From contig NZ_JACHNE010000001.1 in assembly GCF_014205255.1 (NCBI RefSeq), positions 5,394,001-5,458,000 of the forward strand: 64,000 nucleotides of DNA, written 5' to 3'. Each line of letters begins with the position of its first letter. Position 1 is the stretch's first letter. This DNA is from Streptomyces caelestis (GTDB lineage Bacteria > Actinomycetota > Actinomycetes > Streptomycetales > Streptomycetaceae). The notes beneath the pieces were generated by a model. It was not told the DNA's origin. It did not search any database and saw only the letters and a program-made list of their open reading frames with translations. A program made the translations under genes and the position numbers. Of the stretch, positions 45,845 to 54,690 are shown piece after piece.

Positions 45845-46561
45845 CACAGGGCCCGTCTCGCCCTGCCCGTACAGCTGGACCAGCCAGGGCGTACGGCGAG
45901 GCGCCCCGCAGCCGCCGCACGGTGCGCGGATGGATCGCGTCGAACCCGGGGCCGTACGCCCGGACCCGGGACAGGGGGTCACCGGGCGCGTCGGCCGGCT
46001 CCTCCCGCGGCACGAACGTGTTGGGGTGCGTCTCCACACTGCCGGGCCGGTGCCGGACCAGCAGCGGGCCCACCGCCGCCGGTTCCGGGGTCGGGGATCA
46101 GCACGAGCGGGCTGCCGAAGTGCGGCAGGACGCCGAGCAGATGGTGTCGGCGCCCAGGCGGTCCCGTCCGGTGAACCGTTCCTCCAGGCCCGGCCCCGAC
46201 ACGCGGAGCGCGGCCCCGGTGTCCTCGGCCAGGAACGCGTGGTCGGTCGCGGGGAGTTCGGGGTCGACCAGGACCGCGACGGCGCCGAGACGGGCGGTGG
46301 CGAGGAAGGCCGTCACCCAGGCGAGGGAGTCGGGCAGCGCCAGCAGCACACGGTCCCCGGGGCGCACTCCGTGCCCGGCGAGCACGGTGGCGGCGCGGGC
46401 CGCGAGGTCGTGCACCTCGCCGTGGGTCCAGGCCCGTGCCCCTGGTGGAAGGCGGTCCGCTCGCCCCACCCACGCCGCTCGGCGAGCTCGGCGAGCCGCG
46501 CCGCGCGCTTCCCGGGGGCCTCGGTCCCGGCCGGGTGCTGTACGGCCTGCGGACTGGTCAC
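45845..46561 (-). pseudogene. Frameshifted, truncated AMP-dependent acyl ligase
   Basis: An acyl-CoA ligase-like gene starting at GTG 46561, overlapping the pabAB stop by 4 bases (GTGA). It reads in one frame to about 46445 (RLAELAERRGWGERTAFHQG), then another (WTHGEVHDLAARAATVLAGH to FTGRDRLGAD, about 46440-46145). It then jumps again (GVLPHFGSPLVLIPDP), then another frame (THPNTFVPREEPADAPG, AIHPRTVRRLRGASPY) and finally VQLYGQGETGPV near 45870-45845. At least three frame changes are needed, and the P-loop segment SGTTGxPKG is missing, so it cannot be functional. It was once coupled to pabAB. Confidence 0.8.
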
Positions 46562-49257
46562 CGCCCGGCCCCCTCGGCCGTCCTGGCTCTGTCACCCGGC
46601 GGGGCCTGCTGCCGGATCCGGCCGGCCGTGTGCTGGTGCAGGGCCCGCATCGGGGCCGCCGTCTTGAGCAGCATCTCCTCGTACTCGGCGTCCGGATCGG
46701 AGTCGAGGACGATCGCTCCGCCGGCACCCAGATGCATCTGACCGTCGGAGAACACGGCGGTACGGATGACGATGCTGAGATCCGCGCCGCCGCCGCACCC
46801 GAAGTAACCGAGGGCGCCGGAATACACGCCCCGGGCCTCGGACTCCAGCGAGTCGATGATCTCCAGCGAGCGCAGCTTCGGCGCGCCCGTCATCGAGCCG
46901 CCGGGAAAACAGGCCCGGACACAGTCCACCGCGTCCGTGTCCGCCCGCAGCCTGCCCTCCACGGTGGACACCAGCTGGTGCACGGTGGCGTACGTCTCGG
47001 TCGCCATGAGCTTGGAGACCCGCACCGACCCCGTCCGGCACACCTGGCCCAGGTCGTTGCGGAGCAGATCGACGATCATCAGGTTCTCGGCCCGCGTCTT
47101 GGCGTCCGACGCCAACGCGTCCCGCAGCCGGGCGTCCTCCTCCGGCCCGTCACCCCTGGGCGCGGTCCCCTTGACGGGCCGGGCCTCGGCGATGCCGTCC
47201 CGCCCGATCCGCAGGAACCGCTCGGGCGAGGACCCGGCCACCTCCAGCTCCCCGAACCTCAGGAACGCCGCGTACGGGGCCGGGTTGTCGCGGCGCAGCG
47301 TCCGGTAGTACCCGAACGCGTCGGGCGGGGCGGGGAGCCGGGCGGCGTTGGTCAGGCAGACCTCGTAACTGGTGCCCGCCCGCAACTCCCGCCGGCACGC
47401 CTCGATGTCCGCGAGATACGTCTCCCGGTCGCGCACCAGCCACGGCTCGGCGGCGCCGGGGTCCGCCACGGGGGGCGGCACGGGCAGGGGCGGCCGCTCC
47501 GTCGCCACGCAGCTGAGGCCGGCCAGCGCGCCCTCCAGCCAGTCGGCGGCCTCCCGCGCGGCCTGCGGGGTGTTCTCCGCCAGGCAGACGGCGTACGTGA
47601 ACCCCTCCTGGTGGTCCACGGCGATCACCCGGTCGGCGAACAGCCAGGCGGCGTCCGGGACCGGGGAGCGGTGCCGGTTGGGCGACCCGCAGTCCGCCTT
47701 CACCTCATAGCCGAAGTAGCCGACGTACCCTCCGGTGAAGTCGAACGGCAGCCCGGTCGCGTCCACCCGGCGGCTGGTCAACTGCCGCTTGAGGTAGTCG
47801 AAGACACTGGCCGCGACCTTCCGCACCGGCCGCCCAGCCCGCTCGATCTCACAGCGCCCGCTGCCGACGTCGTACCGCACGAACTCGGCGAGCGGCCCCC
47901 TGTCGTCCCCGAAGAACGAAAACCGCGACCGCCCCGCCTCCACGAGCGAACTGTCCAGCCAGAACGCCCGCGAGGCCCCCGCACACATCCGCGCGAACGC
48001 CGCCTCGGCATCCACCGCCCCGGCGATCCGCCGACAGTGCAGCCGGTACCCGACGCGCTCGGGGCGACGGGGGCGGGGGATGGTCGCGGTGGTCGGGGCG
48101 ACCGCGTCGAACGGGTCGGAGTCGGTGCGCGGCTTGTGCCCGGCGGACGGGGCGGCTCCGGTGGACATACCGGCGTCCGTGGATGGATCGGCGTCGGCGG
48201 AGAGATCAGGCCCGGAAGGGGGCGTGGTCCCGTCGGCCGACGTCACCCCGCCGGACACGTCGGCGCCGGCGGACGGGCCTGCCCGGCCGGATGAACGAGA
48301 CCCTGCGGAGGAGCCGGCCTCGGCGGATGGACCAGCACCGGAGGCAGAGACGGTTCCGCTGGAGGGCACAGTCCCAGTGGATGGATCGGCGTCGGTGGAC
48401 GGGTCGGCCGCGCCGGAGGGACCGACCTCGGCAGATGGACCGGCCCCGCCGGACACGACCACCCCGCCGGACGGCACAACCCCGCCCGACGACAAGGCCC
48501 CGCCGAACCAGCCGGCCCGGTCCGACGGGATCACCGCTGCCCGGGCCCCGCCCGCGGGCGGACGACCCGCCGTCGATGACCGAGAGACTCCCGCCTCGCA
48601 CTCCGGGACCACCACGCGGCGCCGGGCCGATGCCTCGTGCGACGGCACCGCCGTGTTCTTCGTCCGTAGCTTGCCGGCCCGCGTCGCGGTCATGTTGCGG
48701 AAGTTCACGAGCATGCGATGGCCGAACTCCGTGAGGGCGGACTCGGGGTGGAACTGCACACCCCACAGCGGCCGGGCGCGGTGCCGCAGGCCCATCAGGA
48801 CGCCGTCCTCCGCCCAGGCCGTGGCCTCCAGCATCTCCGGCAACGGCTCGCGCACGGACAGCGAGTGGTAGCGGACGGCGGTGAAGTTCTGCGGCAGGCC
48901 CTGGAACAGGTCGCGTTCGTCATGCCGGATCGTGGAGAGGTGCCCGTGCCGCGGCTCCGGGGCGGGCCCCACCACCCCGCGCTCCCCGAGCGCGATGCCC
49001 TGATGACCGAGACACACGCCGAGCACCGGGACCGGGGAGGTCGCGACCAGCCTGGCCGCGATGCCGAAGTCACGCGCGTCCGCCGGGTGCCCGGGGCCCG
49101 GGGACACCACCAGATTGTCGAACTCCCGGAGATCCGGAACCCCCTCGACGGCGGCGTCGTCGCGGACGACCACCGGCTCCTCGCCGTTGACCTCGGCGAT
49201 CAGCTGGAAGAGGTTGTACGTGTACGAGTCGTCATTGTCGATGAGCAGGGTCTTCAC
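46558..49257 (-). CDS. pabAB: Fused aminodeoxychorismate synthase (PabA-PabB) with low-complexity linker
   Basis: 899 residues from GTG 49257 with GGGAGG upstream. The N-terminal glutamine amidotransferase domain (1-190) has catalytic Cys82 (GVCLGHQG), His170 and Glu172 (VQFHPESALTEFG). Residues about 200-400 are a Ser/Gly/Ala/Pro/Thr/Asp-rich linker. The C-terminal chorismate domain (about 400-890) shows ARPVKGTAPRG, LIVDLLRNDLG-type segment MIVDLLRNDLGQVCR, and GGSMTGAPKLRSLEIIDSLE. It makes 4-amino-4-deoxychorismate from chorismate and glutamine for p-aminobenzoate. In actinomycetes such fused enzymes serve either folate or PABA-based secondary metabolism; no cluster is visible here. The start overlaps the stop of a small upstream membrane protein gene. 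Confidence 0.92.
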   Translation of the reverse strand: MKTLLIDNDDSYTYNLFQLIAEVNGEEPVVVRDDAAVEGVPDLREFDNLVVSPGPGHPADARDFGIAARLVATSPVPVLGVCLGHQGIALGERGVVGPAPEPRHGHLSTIRHDERDLFQGLPQNFTAVRYHSLSVREPLPEMLEATAWAEDGVLMGLRHRARPLWGVQFHPESALTEFGHRMLVNFRNMTATRAGKLRTKNTAVPSHEASARRRVVVPECEAGVSRSSTAGRPPAGGARAAVIPSDRAGWFGGALSSGGVVPSGGVVVSGGAGPSAEVGPSGAADPSTDADPSTGTVPSSGTVSASGAGPSAEAGSSAGSRSSGRAGPSAGADVSGGVTSADGTTPPSGPDLSADADPSTDAGMSTGAAPSAGHKPRTDSDPFDAVAPTTATIPRPRRPERVGYRLHCRRIAGAVDAEAAFARMCAGASRAFWLDSSLVEAGRSRFSFFGDDRGPLAEFVRYDVGSGRCEIERAGRPVRKVAASVFDYLKRQLTSRRVDATGLPFDFTGGYVGYFGYEVKADCGSPNRHRSPVPDAAWLFADRVIAVDHQEGFTYAVCLAENTPQAAREAADWLEGALAGLSCVATERPPLPVPPPVADPGAAEPWLVRDRETYLADIEACRRELRAGTSYEVCLTNAARLPAPPDAFGYYRTLRRDNPAPYAAFLRFGELEVAGSSPERFLRIGRDGIAEARPVKGTAPRGDGPEEDARLRDALASDAKTRAENLMIVDLLRNDLGQVCRTGSVRVSKLMATETYATVHQLVSTVEGRLRADTDAVDCVRACFPGGSMTGAPKLRSLEIIDSLESEARGVYSGALGYFGCGGGADLSIVIRTAVFSDGQMHLGAGGAIVLDSDPDAEYEEMLLKTAAPMRALHQHTAGRIRQQAPPGDRARTAEGAGR
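48130..48510 (-). repeat. Low-complexity repeat in the pabAB linker
   Basis: A degenerate 9-12 base unit coding variants of G-P-S-A/T and D-P-S-T-D-A is repeated across about 125 codons of the linker. Confidence 0.8.
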
Positions 49258-49604
49258 CCGCCCACCTCCCTCTGTTCGTTCGCGGGCCTCCTGAAGAAAC
49301 GCTGGAGCCGCGACATGGGAATCCAGGTGACAAGGGCGGTTACACACAGACACAACAACAGCGTGCGGATCAGTGCATTGAGGTCACCGAGATGGGGAAG
49401 CACCGTCAGATTGAACAGGAGCACCGGCGGAAAAACCGCCCTCATATTCACGAACCACATTTTCCATTGGGCCGCACCCTCGCTGGTGAAGCGATAGACG
49501 ACATGCCACTCCGCCCCTCCGTCGACAAGAACCCCACCCCCCAGAAACCTGACGGGATTACTGGTCACGCCGTCCCATACGGAAAGCTGTTCACGCGCGT
49601 TCAA
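49254..49604 (-). CDS. Small membrane protein coupled to pabAB
   Basis: 116 residues from TTG 49604 (a GTG at 49568 is the next choice); no good ribosome site is visible. It has two or so hydrophobic segments (about 54-68 and 79-94, LLCLCVTALVTWIPM). It ends in a basic stretch RRPANEQREVGG whose stop overlaps pabAB by 4 bases (GTGA). Composition is lower in GC than its neighbours (AT-rich codons such as AAT and ATT, and TTTTCC). No family recognised. The coupling suggests production in step with PabAB. Acquisition together with pabAB is possible. Confidence 0.55.
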   Translation of the reverse strand: MNAREQLSVWDGVTSNPVRFLGGGVLVDGGAEWHVVYRFTSEGAAQWKMWFVNMRAVFPPVLLFNLTVLPHLGDLNALIRTLLLCLCVTALVTWIPMSRLQRFFRRPANEQREVGG

Positions 49605-49713
49605 GATTCAACAAGCAATTTTCCGATCGTCCGGAACGTGAAGCTTTCCGGCGGACGGGAAACACTCCCGATCACCTGGGCGTGAGCCTCGAACACCTGG
49701 GTGCGAGCCCCGA

Positions 49714-50607
49714 TCACCTGGACGTGAACGCGCCCTCCGCCCGCTCGACCGGCGCCTCCCCGAACCGCGACAACGCCAGCGCCCCGGCCACCGCCACCGC
49801 GAACCCGAGCACCGCGAGCCACCCCAGCCCCGGGCGCGTACGGTCCCCGAGCCACACCACGCCGATCAGCGCGGGCGCGACGGTCTCCCCGAGCACCAGT
49901 CCTGCGGTCGCCGTGGTCACGGACCCGCGCTGGAGGGCGGACGTCAGCAACAGGAACGCGGCCCCGCCGCCGAGCAGCAGCGCGTACGCCGCCGGGTTCG
50001 TGAAGAGCGCACCGGGCGTCAGACCGTCGATGAGCCGCACCGCCACCTCGACCACCCCGAACCCGAGCCCGGCACCCAGCCCGAGCGCGAGGGCCCGCCC
50101 CCGCTCCGGCAGCCGCCGGCCCGCCGCGCCGAGCAGCAGCACCCCGCCCGCCGCGGCGAGCATCGCCCACTTCAGCCGGACCGGCCCGGCCTCGTCACCC
50201 TCGGCCCCGGACGCCAGCCCCAGCAACGCGAGCCCGGCGCACACCACCCCCACCGCCGCCCACTCCATGCGGCTCAGCCGCACCTTGAGCAGCCGCGCCG
50301 CGACCACGGCCGTCACCGCGAGGCTCGCGGCCAGCGCCGCCCCCACCGCGTAGATCGGCACCGACCGCAGCGCGACGATCTGGAGCACGAATCCGAGCCC
50401 GTCCACCCCGAGCCCGACCAGGTACCGCCACTGCCGCAGCGCCCGCCACAACAGCGCCACGTCCCCGCCCGGGCCGGTCGCCACCGCCCGCGCGGCCATC
50501 GCCTGCAACACCGTCGCCGTACCGAAGCAGGCCGCCGCACCAAGGGCGCACACCATTCCAAAAATCACAAAAAGACAGTAGGGGGGAGGCGTGAGCCGGG
50601 GGGCCAT
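49714..50607 (-). CDS. EamA/DMT-type membrane transporter
   Basis: 297 residues from ATG 50607 (alternatives at GTG/ATG around 50556-50570). About ten membrane segments in two similar halves, as in drug/metabolite transporters, with repeated Gly/Ala-rich turns. The end is a short charged tail (GEAPVERAEGAFTSR). The substrate is unknown. It is divergent from the lipoprotein gene with 87 bases between. Confidence 0.75.
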   Translation of the reverse strand: MAPRLTPPPYCLFVIFGMVCALGAAACFGTATVLQAMAARAVATGPGGDVALLWRALRQWRYLVGLGVDGLGFVLQIVALRSVPIYAVGAALAASLAVTAVVAARLLKVRLSRMEWAAVGVVCAGLALLGLASGAEGDEAGPVRLKWAMLAAAGGVLLLGAAGRRLPERGRALALGLGAGLGFGVVEVAVRLIDGLTPGALFTNPAAYALLLGGGAAFLLLTSALQRGSVTTATAGLVLGETVAPALIGVVWLGDRTRPGLGWLAVLGFAVAVAGALALSRFGEAPVERAEGAFTSR

Positions 50608-50694
50608 GCGCGCCCGCTCTCACCGGTCTCTAGGCTGACCGCTCGGCAGTACAGGGACACGCAGTACACGACGGGGACACGGGGAGACACGCAC

Positions 50695-51054
50695 ATGGCT
50701 GAAACACGGCGACGACTGCGTTCGAGCACGGTGGTGCTGGGCGGCATGGGCGTTCTCGCGGCGGCCCTGTCCGCGTGCGGCTCCGACCCGGACCGCCGCT
50801 GCGTGGACCGGGACAGCTACGACTACATCAACGGCTACAAGATCGTCGCCGACAAGAACTGCAAGTCCGGCTCCTCGTCCTCCTCCTACGGCAAGGGCCG
50901 CAAGACGACCGGCACGACCAAGAGCACGAACGCCGACTGGTACTACGACGCCGACGTCAGCGGCCGCTACGCCGACCACGGCACCTTCAGCCGCAGCGAG
51001 GCCGTCGACCGAGGCGGCTTCGGCTGCTCGGGCTCCGGCAGCGGCGGCGGCTGA
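50695..51054 (+). CDS. Small lipoprotein
   Basis: 119 residues. Signal peptide with lipobox LSACG (Cys about 28), then a Tyr-, Ser-, Lys-rich mature part with two cysteine-containing segments (RRCVDRDSYDYINGYKIV, DKNCKSGSSSSS) and a Gly-rich end with GGFGCSGSGSGGG. ATG 50695 has GGGGAGAC upstream. Located 15 bases before the glutathionylspermidine-synthase-like gene, so the two probably form an operon. Function unknown. Confidence 0.7.
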   Translation: MAETRRRLRSSTVVLGGMGVLAAALSACGSDPDRRCVDRDSYDYINGYKIVADKNCKSGSSSSSYGKGRKTTGTTKSTNADWYYDADVSGRYADHGTFSRSEAVDRGGFGCSGSGSGGG

Positions 51055-51069
51055 CCGGGCCGTACGCAC

Positions 51070-52245
51070 ATGGAACGCCGCACCCTCACCCCCCGCCCCG
51101 GCTGGCAGCAGACCGTCGAGGAACAGGGCCTCATCTACCCCCTGACCCGCTACCCCGACGACTCCCTGCGCCCCTACTGGGACGAAAGCGCCTACTACGT
51201 CTTCACCCTTCCGGAGGTCGAGGCCCTGGAAGAGGTCGTCGAGGAACTCCACCGCATGTGCCTCGCGGCGGCCGACCACATCGTCACCGAGGACCGTTTC
51301 GCGGACCTGGGCATCACCGACCCCCGCGTGGCCCAGGCGGTCGCCGAGTCCTGGCACCGCCGTGCCGAACTCCCCTCCCTCTACGGCCGTTTCGACCTTC
51401 GCTACGACGGCACCGGCCCGGCCACACTCCTGGAGTACAACGCCGACACCCCCACCTCACTGGTGGAGGCCGCGTCCCCCCAGTGGTTCTGGATGGAGGA
51501 CCGCTTCCCCGGCGCCGACCAGTGGAACTCCCTCCACGAACGCCTGATCGACGCCTGGACGAAACAGGCCGCCCTCCTCCCGCCGGGCAGCCCCCTGTAC
51601 TTCGCGTACTCCTCCGCCGACGAACTCGGCGAGGACCTGATGACGGTCGCCTACCTCAAGGAGACAGCCGAGCAAGCGGGCCTGGCCACCGACTGGATCT
51701 CCATGGAGGAGATCGGCTGGGACCGCCTCTCCGGCCGCTTCGTCGACAACCGCCTCCGCTTCATCCGCAGCATCTTCAAGCTCTACCCCTGGGAGTGGCT
51801 CACCACCGACCGCTTCGCCGACCACGTCCTGGACACCCTCGACAACGGCGGCGGCACCGGCTCCACCCTCTGGATCGAGCCGGCCTGGAAAATGCTCCTC
51901 AGCAACAAGGCCCTGCTCGCCATCCTCTGGGAGCTGTACCCCGACCACCCCAACCTCCTCCCGGCCTACCTGGACGGCCCCCGGGACCTCCCGGGCTGGG
52001 TCGCCAAGCCCCTCCTCGGCCGAGAGGGCGCAGGCGTCACGATCCACGAGCCCGGATCCACCCGCACCCTCCGCGACGAACCGTGCTGCTACCAGCAACT
52101 GGCCCCCCTGCCCGACTTCGACGGCAACCGCGTCGTCCTGGGCGCGTGGGTGGTGGAAAACGAGTCGGCGGGCCTCGGCATCCGCGAATCATCGGGCTTG
52201 ATCACAGACGAGTACGCGCGCTTCCTGCCCCACGTGATTCTTTGA
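51070..52245 (+). CDS. Glutathionylspermidine synthase-like ATP-grasp protein
   Basis: 391 residues. The family usually forms an amide bond between a carboxylate and an amine using ATP. The N-terminus has GWQQTVEEQGLIYP; LLEYNADTPTSLVEAASPQW is a family hallmark, and WVAKPLLGREGAGV contains the ATP-grasp lysine. It ends FARFLPHVIL-like (EYARFLPHVIL). In related bacteria such genes sit next to small Cys/Tyr/Gly-rich secreted proteins, as here. The natural substrate is unknown; the lipoprotein or another peptide is a guess. Confidence 0.82.
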   Translation: MERRTLTPRPGWQQTVEEQGLIYPLTRYPDDSLRPYWDESAYYVFTLPEVEALEEVVEELHRMCLAAADHIVTEDRFADLGITDPRVAQAVAESWHRRAELPSLYGRFDLRYDGTGPATLLEYNADTPTSLVEAASPQWFWMEDRFPGADQWNSLHERLIDAWTKQAALLPPGSPLYFAYSSADELGEDLMTVAYLKETAEQAGLATDWISMEEIGWDRLSGRFVDNRLRFIRSIFKLYPWEWLTTDRFADHVLDTLDNGGGTGSTLWIEPAWKMLLSNKALLAILWELYPDHPNLLPAYLDGPRDLPGWVAKPLLGREGAGVTIHEPGSTRTLRDEPCCYQQLAPLPDFDGNRVVLGAWVVENESAGLGIRESSGLITDEYARFLPHVIL

Positions 52246-52395
52246 ACGGGGCTGAGGGGGGAACGTCCCCAAGGGGCGCGGGGCTGTGGCCTATGCGGCT
52301 CCGCCACGTGGGCGCGACCAGCCACAACGGCACCCGCACCCGGCAACGAAGAGCAACCCGGCAGACGCTCCCCTGCCCCACCCGGTAGGCTGATC

Positions 52396-52500
52396 ACCGG
52401 GCCGTGACTGGCGTGCTGGGATGGGACCGACCATCGGGAAGCGGCCCCTGGACCCGGTTGAACCCCGGGGACCGGAACCGTGCCGTGCGCCTGGGCCGTA
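52396..52500 (+). ncRNA. ZTP (pfl) riboswitch upstream of glyA
   Basis: The leader has the consensus ZTP riboswitch blocks. CGTGACTGGCG comes first, then ACCATCGGGAAGCGG after a GATGG/CCATC hairpin, then the 3' pseudoknot block TGCGCCTGGGCC (52491-52496 region) in front of glyA. The GGGCC/GGCCC P1 stem closes the 5' part. TAGGCT at 52386-52391 is a likely -10. ZTP riboswitches turn on one-carbon and purine genes when folate is low. Homology is by motif; no alignment was run. Confidence 0.85.
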
Positions 52501-52536
52501 CCGTGAACGCTGAACGCAACGTCCGGAGGTCCATTC

Positions 52537-53985
52537 ATGCCAGCCGAGCCACTCTCCACCGCTTCCACCGCCTTCCGCGCCGCCCTCGACGTCATCCGCG
52601 CCGTGGAGCCGCGCGTAGCCGACGCCATCGGCCAGGAGGTCGCCGACCAGCGCGAGATGCTCAAGCTGATCGCCTCGGAGAACTACGCCTCCCCGGCCAC
52701 GCTGCTGGCGATGGGCAACTGGTTCAGCGACAAGTACGCCGAGGGCACCATCGGCCGCCGCTTCTACGCCGGCTGCCGCAACGTCGACACCGTCGAGTCC
52801 CTCGCCGCCGAGCACGCCAAGGAACTCTTCGGCGCCCGCCACGCCTACGTCCAGCCGCACTCCGGCATCGACGCCAACCTCGTCGCCTTCTGGTCGGTCC
52901 TCGCCCAGCGCGTCGAGGTCCCGGCCCTGGAGAAGGCCGGCGCCCGCCAGGTCAACGACCTCTCCGAGGCAGACTGGGCGGAGCTGCGCCGCGCCTTCGG
53001 CAACCAGCGCATGCTCGGCATGTCCCTGGACGCCGGCGGCCACCTCACCCACGGCTTCCGCCCGAACATCTCCGGCAAGATGTTCGACCAGCGCTCCTAC
53101 GGCACCGACCCGGCCACCGGCCTGATCGACTACGAGGCCCTGCGCGCGAGCGCCCGTGAGTTCAAGCCGCTGATCATCGTGGCGGGTTACTCGGCGTACC
53201 CGCGCCTCGTGAACTTCCGGATCATGCGCGAGATCGCCGACGAGGTCGGCGCGACGCTCATGGTCGACATGGCGCACTTCGCCGGCCTGGTCGCGGGCAA
53301 GGTCCTGACCGGCGACTTCGACCCGGTCCCGCACGCCCAGATCGTGACGACGACCACCCACAAGTCGCTGCGCGGCCCGCGCGGCGGCATGGTCCTGTGC
53401 GACGACTCTCTGAAGGACCAGGTCGACCGCGGCTGCCCGATGGTCCTCGGCGGCCCGCTCCCGCACGTCATGGCCGCCAAGGCCGTCGCCCTCGCGGAGG
53501 CCCGCCAGGAGTCCTTCCGCGACTACGCCCAGCGCATCGTCGACAACTCCCGCGCCCTTGCCGAAGGCATGATGCGCCGCGGCGCCACCCTCGTGACCGG
53601 CGGCACGGACAACCACCTCAACCTGATCGACGTCGCCTCCTCCTACGGCCTCACCGGCCGCCAGGCCGAGGCCGCCCTGCTCGAGTCGGGCATCGTCACC
53701 AACCGCAACGCGATCCCCGCCGACCCGAACGGCGCCTGGTACACCTCCGGCATCCGCATCGGCACCCCGGCCCTCACCACCCGCGGCCTGGGCACGGCGG
53801 AGATGGACGAGGTGGCGGCCCTGATCGACCGCGTCCTCACCACGACGGAGCCGGGCACGACCAAGTCGGGCGCCCCCTCCAAGGCGGCCCACGTCCTCGA
53901 CGCGAAGATCGCCGACGAGATCAGCCACAGGGCGACGGACCTGGTGGCGGGCTTCCCGCTCTACCCCGAGATCGACCTCGGCTGA
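52537..53985 (+). CDS. glyA: Serine hydroxymethyltransferase
   Basis: PLP enzyme converting serine and THF to glycine and methylene-THF. 482 residues, ATG 52537 behind CCGGAGG. The PLP lysine lies in TTTTHKSLRGPRGGM, with LMVDMAHFAGLVAG and ENYASPATLLAMG also present. The length is at the longer end for bacterial GlyA because of a longer N-terminus and inserts (VNDLSEADWAELRRAFGNQR). Regulated by the ZTP riboswitch directly upstream, feeding one-carbon units into the purN/purH/folD route in the window. Confidence 0.96.
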   Translation: MPAEPLSTASTAFRAALDVIRAVEPRVADAIGQEVADQREMLKLIASENYASPATLLAMGNWFSDKYAEGTIGRRFYAGCRNVDTVESLAAEHAKELFGARHAYVQPHSGIDANLVAFWSVLAQRVEVPALEKAGARQVNDLSEADWAELRRAFGNQRMLGMSLDAGGHLTHGFRPNISGKMFDQRSYGTDPATGLIDYEALRASAREFKPLIIVAGYSAYPRLVNFRIMREIADEVGATLMVDMAHFAGLVAGKVLTGDFDPVPHAQIVTTTTHKSLRGPRGGMVLCDDSLKDQVDRGCPMVLGGPLPHVMAAKAVALAEARQESFRDYAQRIVDNSRALAEGMMRRGATLVTGGTDNHLNLIDVASSYGLTGRQAEAALLESGIVTNRNAIPADPNGAWYTSGIRIGTPALTTRGLGTAEMDEVAALIDRVLTTTEPGTTKSGAPSKAAHVLDAKIADEISHRATDLVAGFPLYPEIDLG

Positions 53986-53997
53986 GATCCGCAGGGC

Positions 53998-54601
53998 TCA
54001 CCGCGGGCGAGACCTCGACGCGCTCACCGGCGTCAGGGCTCCCAGGTCGGTCAGCTCATGCAGGGGCTCCTCACGTGGCGGCGGTCCGGCTTCGCGCCGG
54101 GCCGCCGCGCGGCGTATCGCATGTCTGCCGCCGAGCCCCAGAAGCAAGCCCCCGGCAGCCGACCAGCCGGTGCTCCTCGCTCAGTTTCTCCAGGGCGGCC
54201 AGTAACGCCGCGCGGCGCTCCGCCACCAGTGTCGCGACCGCGGGGTCCGCCGACTCCGGTATGAGCGGCTCGGCCTTCACCAGCGCCGCCTCCCGGATGG
54301 CGAGCGTGCGCTGGCGAGCGGCCCTCCGCACTGTGTTCCTCGTCTCATTGGCGACGACCGCCAGCAGCCACGGCTTGAACGCCATGCCGTCCCGGAACCT
54401 GCCCAGGGCGCAGTACGCCTTGACGAAGGCCTGCTGCACCACGTCCTCAGCGTCCGCTCCCGCCCCGAGCGCGGTGGCCGCCCTGAGCGCGATTGCCGTA
54501 TGCGTTCGCACCAGCCCCGCGTACGCCTCCGGCTCTCCGGCGCGTACGCGTGCGATCACCGCGGTCTCATCGGCGATGCGGCCCCCCTCCCGCGTTCTCA
54601 C
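53998..54601 (-). pseudogene. Decayed ECF sigma factor gene
   Basis: Reading from 54601, region 2 of an ECF sigma factor is intact (IADETAVIARVRAGEPEAYA, DAEDVVQQAFVKAYCALGRF, KPWLLAVVANETRN), as is the start of region 4 (AALEKLSEEHRLV). Then the frame breaks. The expected region-4 motifs appear only as fragments in different frames: LLLGLGG in +1, ADMRYAARRPG in +2, KSRTAAT-like in frame 0, and REEPLHELTDLGAL in +1 to about 54010. Several small deletions are required. The in-frame ORF would end at 54071 without a region-4 helix-turn-helix, so promoter -35 recognition is lost. Confidence 0.75.
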
Positions 54602-54690
54602 ACTCTTGTTACACCGCCGGACAGGGATCGGTTCCCACCTGTTTCGGACCAGTTCCGGATCGCCCCACGGGACCTGAGAGAATGGTGAAC

